Assembly (NCBI GenBank): GCA_003233075.1
Contig: QIKQ01000007.1
Coordinates: 1 to 10,101 of the forward strand
DNA: 10,101 bases
Reading direction: 5' to 3'
Origin: Gammaproteobacteria bacterium
GTDB taxonomy: Bacteria > Pseudomonadota > Gammaproteobacteria > SZUA-21
How positions within the stretch are numbered: position 1 is the stretch's first letter; the number at the start of each line of letters is the position of its first letter. The notes beneath the pieces are model-generated. The model did not search any database. It was not told the DNA's origin and saw nothing but the letters and a program-made list of their open reading frames with translations. Positions 1 through 6,842 of this stretch are shown piece by piece. The position numbers and the translations under genes were made by a program.

Positions 1-18
1 GGCGTTTCAAAGGAATTA

Positions 19-120
19 GTCGTTGCGAGGTGTGATCTTTGATCACACCGAAGCAATCCCCTTAATTCAATAACTTACGTTAGGAGATTGCTTCAGCTGC
101 TTTCGCAGCTTCGCAACGAC
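19..120. repeat. Four-armed palindromic repeat element (cloverleaf)
   Basis: Four stems nest without a single unpaired base at the junction. The outer stem pairs 19-28 with 111-120 (GTCGTTGCGA / TCGCAACGAC, 10 bp, perfect). Arm 1 pairs 29-37 with 41-49 (GGTGTGATC, loop TTT). Arm 2 pairs 50-58 with 86-94 (GAAGCAATC / GATTGCTTC, 27-base loop). Arm 3 pairs 95-100 with 105-110 (AGCTGC, loop TTTC). The outer stem and the GAAGCAATC arm resemble, from memory, a dispersed bacterial repeat with GTCATTGCGAG ends and GAAGCAATCC inner arms. It is not a tRNA: no anticodon, T-loop or CCA logic is visible. It sits downstream of the Rieske remnant, so it could also act as an RNA structure at the operon's 3' end. 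No clear target-site duplication flanks it. Confidence 0.85.
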
Positions 121-320
121 GAGGAGCTTCGAATGCGAAATTATCGGTCGCTTATTTTATTTAGTGAATGCGACTATTAAACGTCGAGATAAAAAAGTTA
201 ACGGGACAACAGTGACGTAATATGAACTATGCTCGCACTAGAAAATACTGCGTGAGAGCCTATGATACTCGATTAAAATAGCCCTGAATCCAACATTTTA
301 TGCAACGATGGGGTTAAGAA
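121..320. other. Non-coding stretch downstream of the Rieske remnant
   Basis: No credible ORF, RNA gene or T-tailed terminator is visible. An 8-base direct repeat GAATGCGA occurs at 131-138 and 166-173. If the Rieske gene was once full length, its missing 3' half would fall at roughly 170-320. I looked there in the three minus-strand frames for the second ligand motif (C-x2-H with a following G-A-x-F) and did not find it, so that half is gone or decayed beyond recognition. Confidence 0.5.
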
Positions 321-506
321 TTAATTTGGCATCCAATCCAATGGCGAGCTAGTGTGGGGACAAGAATTACGATAAGCATAATATTTATTATTTGTATCAT
401 GCACGACAAAAAGAGACCGCGGCATTCGCTCTTCATCTTGAATTTCGAAGCCTTTTGCTGAACCCATTTGAATATCGTCTAAAACACATAAAAAGATTTC
501 AGCCAT
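321..506 (-). pseudogene. Truncated Rieske-type [2Fe-2S] ferredoxin (nonsense codon)
   Basis: The 61-residue product resembles the N-terminal half of small Rieske ferredoxins: a FLCVLDDI start, a KGFEI stretch (residues 18-22), then SLFVVHD and the first ligand loop CPHTSSPLDWMPN with Cys49 and His51. Full members are about 100-120 residues and need a second C-x2-H pair, which is absent, so this product should not hold a cluster. After the stop the same frame reads Phe-Leu. The family often has N/D-Q-F-L here, so TAA is most simply a mutated CAA (Gln). Fifteen more sense codons follow to 276, then another stop. I chose the ATG at 506, which starts 4 bases after the kinase stop and gives a family-like N-terminus; an ATG at 533 would overlap the kinase. 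A sequencing error at the stop would not by itself restore the second ligand pair. Confidence 0.72.
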
Positions 507-510
507 AAGT

Positions 511-1374
511 TTAAAATAAGTTCTCGAAACCAACCTGGCAAACTTTTTTGCTGGCTAATTTACATGCGGCGTTTAATGCTTTTTCATGATCATTCGAAAT
601 AGAAAAACTATCAATCAGACCCGCATTAAAAACGTCACCTGCGCCTATCGTGTCTATGACGTCAAGTTCGACCTCTGCTTGAGAATAACATTGGCCTGTC
701 TGATTGATTAAATAGGCGCCTTGCTCACCCAAGGTACAGCTTGCGACTAGATTGGGGTATTGCTTGTTAAGTGAAACTAAAAATTCTGTTGCCGAAGTAA
801 ATTTGCACGCCAACATGTAATGTTTTGAACACATTAGGAAATTGACTAAATGAAATAATGATTCGATATCCTTTCTGGGTTTCTCCGCTTCCAGAGAAAC
901 AATGGGTTTTCGATCCAACTGTGAGATTGATTCAAGTATTTTTCGAGTCGTTTCAATTGCTCGACCTTCAAAATGAACCCAATCGTAGAGAGAAAAATCT
1001 GGGAGAGACTCTTGCTTAAATTCAAATTCCGCAAGATCACGATAATGCACTATAGTCCGACTTGCATTGCATTGATTAAGGGTAATGTAACTCACAGGAC
1101 TAGTTGATTGTACGCGAGTCTGTGAAAAATCAATATTTATTTTATTCTTTTTTAAATCCGCTACAATGATAGCTGCATTTTCATCATCCGCTAAACTGCC
1201 GGCCCAACTACAAGAATGATTTGTTTGACTAAGAACAGACAGGGTATTGCAAACATTGCCGCCACGCACGATTCTCTGCGCTTTGGCTCGTAGTTCTTCA
1301 TCTTCTTCCGGGTAATATTCGACAGAATTAATAATGTCTATAGTTGCTATGCCAAAGCCTAATATTCTAGACAT
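511..1374 (-). CDS. Ketohexokinase-like PfkB-family sugar kinase
   Basis: PfkB/ribokinase-fold kinase of 287 residues (human ketohexokinase is 298), predicted to phosphorylate a ketohexose, probably fructose to fructose 1-phosphate, with ATP in the cytoplasm. The match to ketohexokinase runs the whole length: YPEEDEELR (21-29), the sugar-binding GGNVCNT (38-44), CNASRTIVH (102-110), WVHFEGR (132-138), the subfamily mark SLEAEKPRK (160-168), and the PfkB signature DTIGAGDVFNAG (241-252) with catalytic base Asp247. The C-terminus KLASKKVCQVGFENLF also fits. The ATG lies 17 bases after the stop of the giant membrane protein, in an A/T-only stretch with no clear Shine-Dalgarno, so expression probably depends on transcription from that gene. 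Tagatose or another ketose as substrate cannot be excluded. Family call is secure; the exact substrate is inferred. Confidence 0.88.
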   Translation of the reverse strand: MSRILGFGIATIDIINSVEYYPEEDEELRAKAQRIVRGGNVCNTLSVLSQTNHSCSWAGSLADDENAAIIVADLKKNKINIDFSQTRVQSTSPVSYITLNQCNASRTIVHYRDLAEFEFKQESLPDFSLYDWVHFEGRAIETTRKILESISQLDRKPIVSLEAEKPRKDIESLFHLVNFLMCSKHYMLACKFTSATEFLVSLNKQYPNLVASCTLGEQGAYLINQTGQCYSQAEVELDVIDTIGAGDVFNAGLIDSFSISNDHEKALNAACKLASKKVCQVGFENLF

Positions 1375-1391
1375 ATAATAATTTTTTTAGA

Positions 1392-4300
1392 TTATAGTTC
1401 TCTAACGACACGAAAACCGATTTGTTTGTTAACCGTAGTTTTAGATGCCTGCACACGTGCGAAAGACCGAATTTGGTCATCTGTATCAATATAGGAGCCG
1501 CCACGCAAAACGCGCGTCTTACACGAACCTGTGAGCCAGGCACTACCATTCTTAGGAGCACCTTTGTAATTATTGTGATAACAATCTAAGGTCCATTCCA
1601 TGACGTTTCCTAACATATCGTGGAGACCGAATTTATTCGCTTTGAAACTTCCAATTGGAGCAGTTTTACTGCTATCCCACTGGCTACCACAATCAAAACA
1701 ATTCGAGCGATTACTGCCCAGACTATTTCCCCAATGGTAATCGGTTACACTGCCTGCACGCGCAGCGTATTCCCACTCCGCCTCGCTAGGCAAACGATAA
1801 ATATAACCCGTTTGCTCCGATAGCCACCGAGTATAATCAACCGCATCTTGCCAGCTCACATTAATCACTGGTCGATTAGTTTTGCCCCACTCGTCTTCAG
1901 GAATACGACGATCAGTTGCGTTGGCAAAAACTAAATATTGAGCAAAAGTAACTTCATATTTTGAAATTGAATAACGTTTTAAACTAACTGCATGCCTTGG
2001 TTTTTCGCTTGCTTCCAACGCACTGTTTTTAGAACCCATCGCGAACCTAGCCTTGGGTATCTCTACCATTTTTGGTCCCAGTGTCTCATCAGCCAACTTA
2101 TCTTGAAAAGTTTTACCCGGTCTAACCACGACCGCTCTTTCCACTGCCGGTTTCGCTGGTTTTTTCTTAAGGGCCGGTTTCGTAACCGCTTTAGCTTTAA
2201 GCGGTTTTTCAACTTTAACTAATTTTGGTTTTTTAACTTTTGGTACAATCGTTTTAGTTTGCGCTTCAATTCTTGCGGCCTCGCGTTTTGCGCGAGGATA
2301 AATATCAAAATACCAATACGCAGCTCCACCAAATAAAGCGACTATCAATAGTGTTGCCGATAATTTCGCAAAACTAAACGATTTTCCCGCTTCTTTTTCA
2401 CTAACAAAATGTACTTGAGTTCGCTCCCCAAAGGTATCGCTAGTGTATTGTGAATATTCGCTACTTTGAAATTCATTGTTCTTAATTTGATTACTTTGAA
2501 ATTGCCCGCTTTGAGCAAAATCACTGTATTGAGCAATTTCTGGAACATCAAAACGCTGGTCGCTTGGGTCCGGCGCTTGTGGGATGTCGGCGATATCCAA
2601 TGGAGTGTAGGGATCATTTGGATCAGGCGGTAAATCAAGTTTCATTACATTACTACTTTCTGCTGCAGATTGCGCTGCCTGCAACGCCTTTGCTTGCTGA
2701 TTGGCTTGCGCTTTGGCAACATGCTGAACCCGTTGTAATTCAGTGCGAAGTTTTTGATTTTCTTCACGGATCGCTTTGACCATAGATTCGTATTCGTACT
2801 GATACTGCCGTACCTTATCTTTGGCATCGCGCTTAATGCCTTCTAATTGATCTTTCATTGCAGCAGCCTTGCCAGCTGCTTTATGCGAACCTTTTAGTTC
2901 TTCACCCAAAAGCTGCATTTTGCTATCTTTGTCTCTTAAGGTGGCTTGATTCTGTCGTAATTTTTCTTCAATTTCAGCATTAGCGCTGAGTGCTATCGCA
3001 AGATCCGACTTCAGATTATCAAGTTCTTTGTCATCTAATGACTTTTGTTTACGAATTTCCTTTAGCTTAGATGAGTCTTGCGAATGCGCTTTATCTGATT
3101 TCTTTAAGCCACTGATCTCACTTTCGTAAACTGATCTTTCTCTTTCTAGCTGCTGATTGCGAATCTGTATTTCATCCAACTCTTCTTTTAAAACAATATG
3201 CTCTTGTTGCAATTCAAGATATTCGACATCACTTTCTGACTTTTCGCTGTTTTCTCTTATGCTTTCTTTCGCCGCATTAAGTTGCGCCTGAGTCTGAGCC
3301 ACTTGGCGTTGCAATGTATGAACTTCTTTATCTTTATCCGCTAATTTTGAATTCAAAGAATTAATGCCGATAACGTCTTCTTCTAATTCGTGGTTTTTAT
3401 CTTCAAGGATAGATTGTAAATCACGATATTTTTTAATCTCAGTTTGCAAACTAGTCACTGTAGTATCTAATTCAGCTATTCTAGTTTTCGAGGTATTTTG
3501 CGATTTTTTATTATCTTTTTCTAATGCTTTTATCTCACGCATTAATGTTTTGGCTTCCTTGTCCACGGAAGATTGCTCGATGCCTCTTTGTTCCGCACCT
3601 TTAAGCTGCTCATATAATTCGTCGCGTTCTATCTCATATTCACTTAATCGTTTCCTGTTTTGTTCAAAATCAGTTTTTAAAATATTAAGCTCTGTTTCAA
3701 ATTGCTCGTTTCGGTACTTAATTGCGTGATAGTCACTAGTTTTCTTTTCTAACTTCTCAGACCATTCTTTGTCGGACCCTTTTTTCTGCTTTTGAATATC
3801 AAGCTTGGCCTCTTCGATAATATTTTTCTCTTGCTCAAGCGCTTTTAATAACTCGCTCGTTTCCTTAATTTTAATGTCGCGATTTTCGACTGCTTTCTCA
3901 AGTTTCGCGTTTTCGTTTTGTAATTTACCTTCGGATTTGGAACTATTTGAGGCACTTGCTTTTGACGAGGTCAAATCCTTCTTTAACAAATCTCGTTCTT
4001 GTTTAAACATTTTAGCTTCTGTGTTTATTTTCTCTATTTGCTTATCGCGATTCTCTAGTGTACTTTTTAATTTTTCTTGTAACTCTTTAGCATTTCGACG
4101 TTCTATATCTAATTGCGATTCATTGCGCACCTTTGTGTCTTCAAGTTTATTGATCTCAAGATCATATTGCTCAATCAAGCCAGTTCGAGCTTTTTCTGCT
4201 GCTTGCCAATCAAATTCAATTTTCGCTTTCTGCTCTTTTAATTTCTCAGTATTGACTTCGCTCGATTTAAGCAGCTCATGTAATTCATTGTTTGATTGCT

Positions 4301-6491
4301 CTAATGTCTGAATTTTGGATTGATGCTTCTGAAGAGTTTCTAAAAATTCTTGCTTTTCTTTATCCGCTTCTGATTTATCTTCTGTCGCTTGCGCTGATTT
4401 TGCTAGCTGATCTATTAAACCTCGATTCGACTCTAATTCTTCTCGCAAACCAGTCATTTCTTTTTCAAGTTCACTTACTTTCTGTTTCGATTCTTGACTT
4501 GAATTGCTTTGCTGCTCTAACAAACTCACACGAACTTGTTCATCTTCTTCTTTGTTTCTTTCAATTTGTTCTTTTTCGGCTAAATATTGTTTTGCGCTGT
4601 CCTTTGCTATTTTATACTCTTCGCTTAATCGCTTAACTTCCTCGCGTAATGCATCCATCTCATGACCCAAAGATTTATCTTCGCTTTTTTGTAAGCTTTT
4701 TATCTCGCTTAATTCTTTTGCAACATTACTTTTTTCTGTTTCATTGTCACTGTTTTTTGAAAGTAAATGCTCATGCTCAGATCTAAGCTTAGCCAGCTCA
4801 GTGCCAATCGTTTTTTTGTCGCCTGCCTCATCTCGAATAATCTCGAGCTCCGATTCTGATTGTTTCTGAATTCGCTCTAATTCTTTTACTTCTTCTTTTA
4901 AACTTTTTGTCTCAGTACGATAAGATTCAGCTTTTTCAACATTTTTATTAAGTACACTAACTTCCTTTTCCAAATTTTTACGTTCAACGTCATGTTCATA
5001 CTGCATGTCTTCTAATTGCTTGTGCAAATCATCGACGTCATCATTCATTTCTTCGCGTTTACTAACAGCCTTGTTAGTAAAATCTTTTAATCGAGATGCC
5101 AATTTTTCTTTTTCTAAAGCAATCGTTGCAATATCTTTTTCTTGAATTTCTATGTGTGATTTAGCTTTATCGAGTTGTTCACGTAAACTATTGATTTGCG
5201 TCTGATTGGCTTTTTTCTCTAATAAAGATTCTTCTGCTGACTTGCCTTTCCGCGCTTGCTCTTTAATATTTTTTGCAAATTCTTTTTCTTTTAACTTGGT
5301 TTCTTTTACTGCTACTTTAGCCGCCTTTTTCTCTTCTTGTTTCGCAATTTTACTCGCTCGCCGCGGAGCTGGGGCGACCGGTACTGATTCTGGTTTTATG
5401 TTTATTACATCAGCACTCTTCACGCTAGCTTGAAGTTTTTTAATCTCTGAAGCAGGAATCGACTGTATTCCACCATCAAGTAATACAGCATCAAAGCCGT
5501 ATTGGCCTAATACAAAAACCGCACTTGCACTTTCTAAACCTTCCAGACAATAAACAACATAGACATCATTTATATCTAACTGCTCTTTAGAGCTTCTTAA
5601 TGCATTTAACGGAATATTAACACTGCCAGGCAATGCATGCTTTTTATGTTCTGCGGGCATTTGAACATCGAGCCAAGTTGCACCTTCATTCGCCAGTGCA
5701 ATAGCTTCAGCCATATTCACTTTTGTTACTAATATATCTTGCAGTAATTCTTGGAAATCAGATTTTGATAATCGCATTAATGTACCGTCAGTAATCATCG
5801 TTACCGACGCATTTCGTAGACCATCACTAATTAAAGCTTCCTCGCCAAAACTGTCGCCATCGCGCAACTCGGCGATTAAAACAGGTTTGCTGTCCTTTGC
5901 TGTCTGCCGTGATACAACACAATGACCGCTTTTCATTATATAGTAGCAATCACCTTTTTCATGCTGATGTATGATGGACTCGCCCGCCTTACAGCGAACT
6001 TCTTCCATACGCATGATCATTTTTTGAATATTTTGAGCAGGGATATGTGCAAATAATTCCGACTTTAACATTTTAGTCATCCAATCATCATCATCATCTG
6101 ATTGAATTTCTGTTACTTCATAATGTCCGGATTGATCCCAGTCGAGTAAAACATCGAGCAAGCTAGTATCTACCCGCATTACTGTTGCTTTGGTTTTAGC
6201 TCTTGCACTGTATTTTCTTGGTTGCTCGTTTGGAAGTGGTTGCTTAGATTGTTTACTACCGCCAGAAACTGAACCAACAATAGTTTTACCATTAATGATT
6301 GAAACTTCGCCAGACAATACGTAAAAAGTATAACTATCTCGCTTGCCTTGCTGAAATAGAAACGAGCCCTTCGCCACATCTTCAATGACAGCGTTTTTAG
6401 TCACCTCTTTAAAATGAATCTGTGAAAGACTGTTGAGAGGTACAAGGTTTTTTAAAACCTTCTTGTCGACTAGCTCTCTCGCTGCACCCAT
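1392..6491 (-). CDS. Giant cNMP-binding/rhodanese/coiled-coil/FGE-like membrane protein
   Basis: A 1699-residue multidomain protein. Residues about 13-118 form a cyclic-nucleotide-binding domain without a recognisable phosphate cassette. Residues 145-258 are a second one with an intact cassette (FGEEALISDGLRNASV, Glu217, Arg226), so it could bind cAMP or cGMP. Residues 260-355 are a rhodanese domain (WLDVQMP, PGSVNIPL, active loop CLEGLES with Cys315). About 380-1280 is charged heptad-type coiled coil in which I see no Pro or Cys. A Pro/Asp-rich segment (1286-1313), a membrane helix (1377-1397), a Lys/Pro/Ala linker (about 1418-1450) and a SUMF1/FGE-like domain (1472-1699; RLPSEAEWEYAARAG, FGLHDMLGNVMEW, RVLRGGSY, IGFRVVREL) follow. 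That last domain lacks the copper-ligand Cys pair of true FGE but has Cys1598, 1601, 1637 and 1657. The first three domains resemble, from memory, a shorter uncharacterised gammaproteobacterial cNMP-rhodanese family, which supports the ATG used. AAAAGG lies about 13 bases before it, a poor Shine-Dalgarno. It is first gene of the kinase operon. Function unknown. Confidence 0.92.
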   Translation of the reverse strand: MGAARELVDKKVLKNLVPLNSLSQIHFKEVTKNAVIEDVAKGSFLFQQGKRDSYTFYVLSGEVSIINGKTIVGSVSGGSKQSKQPLPNEQPRKYSARAKTKATVMRVDTSLLDVLLDWDQSGHYEVTEIQSDDDDDWMTKMLKSELFAHIPAQNIQKMIMRMEEVRCKAGESIIHQHEKGDCYYIMKSGHCVVSRQTAKDSKPVLIAELRDGDSFGEEALISDGLRNASVTMITDGTLMRLSKSDFQELLQDILVTKVNMAEAIALANEGATWLDVQMPAEHKKHALPGSVNIPLNALRSSKEQLDINDVYVVYCLEGLESASAVFVLGQYGFDAVLLDGGIQSIPASEIKKLQASVKSADVINIKPESVPVAPAPRRASKIAKQEEKKAAKVAVKETKLKEKEFAKNIKEQARKGKSAEESLLEKKANQTQINSLREQLDKAKSHIEIQEKDIATIALEKEKLASRLKDFTNKAVSKREEMNDDVDDLHKQLEDMQYEHDVERKNLEKEVSVLNKNVEKAESYRTETKSLKEEVKELERIQKQSESELEIIRDEAGDKKTIGTELAKLRSEHEHLLSKNSDNETEKSNVAKELSEIKSLQKSEDKSLGHEMDALREEVKRLSEEYKIAKDSAKQYLAEKEQIERNKEEDEQVRVSLLEQQSNSSQESKQKVSELEKEMTGLREELESNRGLIDQLAKSAQATEDKSEADKEKQEFLETLQKHQSKIQTLEQSNNELHELLKSSEVNTEKLKEQKAKIEFDWQAAEKARTGLIEQYDLEINKLEDTKVRNESQLDIERRNAKELQEKLKSTLENRDKQIEKINTEAKMFKQERDLLKKDLTSSKASASNSSKSEGKLQNENAKLEKAVENRDIKIKETSELLKALEQEKNIIEEAKLDIQKQKKGSDKEWSEKLEKKTSDYHAIKYRNEQFETELNILKTDFEQNRKRLSEYEIERDELYEQLKGAEQRGIEQSSVDKEAKTLMREIKALEKDNKKSQNTSKTRIAELDTTVTSLQTEIKKYRDLQSILEDKNHELEEDVIGINSLNSKLADKDKEVHTLQRQVAQTQAQLNAAKESIRENSEKSESDVEYLELQQEHIVLKEELDEIQIRNQQLERERSVYESEISGLKKSDKAHSQDSSKLKEIRKQKSLDDKELDNLKSDLAIALSANAEIEEKLRQNQATLRDKDSKMQLLGEELKGSHKAAGKAAAMKDQLEGIKRDAKDKVRQYQYEYESMVKAIREENQKLRTELQRVQHVAKAQANQQAKALQAAQSAAESSNVMKLDLPPDPNDPYTPLDIADIPQAPDPSDQRFDVPEIAQYSDFAQSGQFQSNQIKNNEFQSSEYSQYTSDTFGERTQVHFVSEKEAGKSFSFAKLSATLLIVALFGGAAYWYFDIYPRAKREAARIEAQTKTIVPKVKKPKLVKVEKPLKAKAVTKPALKKKPAKPAVERAVVVRPGKTFQDKLADETLGPKMVEIPKARFAMGSKNSALEASEKPRHAVSLKRYSISKYEVTFAQYLVFANATDRRIPEDEWGKTNRPVINVSWQDAVDYTRWLSEQTGYIYRLPSEAEWEYAARAGSVTDYHWGNSLGSNRSNCFDCGSQWDSSKTAPIGSFKANKFGLHDMLGNVMEWTLDCYHNNYKGAPKNGSAWLTGSCKTRVLRGGSYIDTDDQIRSFARVQASKTTVNKQIGFRVVREL

Positions 6492-6613
6492 ATTCTGCTA
6501 AAACCTTTTGTCAGTTATCCTGGAAACATCCAAGCTTATCCACGCAATAAGTAATGGACTACAATCAAAAACCTTGCCAATTAGTTAGTTACCATTAAGA
6601 TCGGAGGTCGTAG

Positions 6614-6630
6614 ATACTATAATATAGTAT
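6614..6630. promoter_or_regulatory. 17-base AT palindrome containing a consensus -10 hexamer
   Basis: ATACTATA-A-TATAGTAT is a perfect inverted repeat around one central base. On the plus strand it contains TATAAT (6618-6623) with a weak -35 candidate TTAAGA (6595-6600) at 17 bases, which could serve the NTF2-like gene with a leader of about 210 bases. On the minus strand it offers TATACT, TATATT and TATAGT as -10 candidates, placing starts about 54-64 bases from the CRP site centre, in the range of a class I CRP promoter for the giant gene. It may be an operator, a promoter core or both; AT-rich palindromes also arise by chance. Confidence 0.4.
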
Positions 6631-6664
6631 AGTGTGGAAATGCGAACTTCCCCGCATTCCAATC

Positions 6665-6680
6665 TGTGCATCTGATCACA
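6665..6680. promoter_or_regulatory. Putative CRP (cAMP receptor protein) binding site
   Basis: TGTGC-ATCTGA-TCACA matches the core TGTGA-N6-TCACA at 9 of 10 positions with correct spacing. It lies about 174 bases upstream of the giant gene start on the minus strand and about 163 bases upstream of the NTF2-like gene on the plus strand, so it could serve either or both. A cAMP-regulated gene for a protein with its own cyclic-nucleotide domain would be a coherent circuit. The flanking bases (ATC, GTG) do not match the AAA/TTT preference. No crp gene is in the window, so its use is inferred. Confidence 0.55.
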
Positions 6681-6842
6681 GTGTAGATTATTGGTTTTAA
6701 TAGAAAAATACACTTGTTAACGTCTGGTTTATTGTTTATTTTATTTCTGGCAAACTTCCACACCAGTCTCATAGAGAGTATCGTGAAATATTGAAGCAAT
6801 TGCAATACAATTGCCCTAATTTTAATCAAGTTTTGAAACACT

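Larger units (their letters stand above)
6492..6842. other. Divergent intergenic region, giant gene / NTF2-like gene
   Basis: This 351-base AT-rich spacer lies between two genes read in opposite directions, so it should hold both promoters. It contains a CRP-like site (6665-6680) and an AT-rich palindrome with a perfect TATAAT (6614-6630), described separately. A 74-codon minus-strand frame at 6617-6841 overlaps both sites, has no family resemblance and no good start context, and I do not treat it as a gene. Nothing else is recognisable. Confidence 0.6.

Noticed and set aside
31..47. TGTGA...TCACA, resembling a CRP site
   Set aside because: The half-sites are 7 bases apart rather than 6, and the sequence is fully explained as arm 1 of the four-armed repeat.
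507..533. Upstream ATG at 533 for the Rieske remnant
   Set aside because: It would overlap the kinase end and add a non-family N-terminal extension; the ATG at 506 gives the usual Rieske ferredoxin start.
3364..4636. Long plus-strand open frames rich in Ser, Phe, Leu and Cys opposite the coiled-coil region
   Set aside because: They are antisense shadows of Glu/Lys-rich codons; the Ser/Phe/Leu bias is what reading the complement of such codons gives.
6617..6841. 74-codon minus-strand frame in the divergent spacer
   Set aside because: Low-complexity AT-rich sequence, no family resemblance, overlaps the CRP-like site and palindrome; most likely chance.
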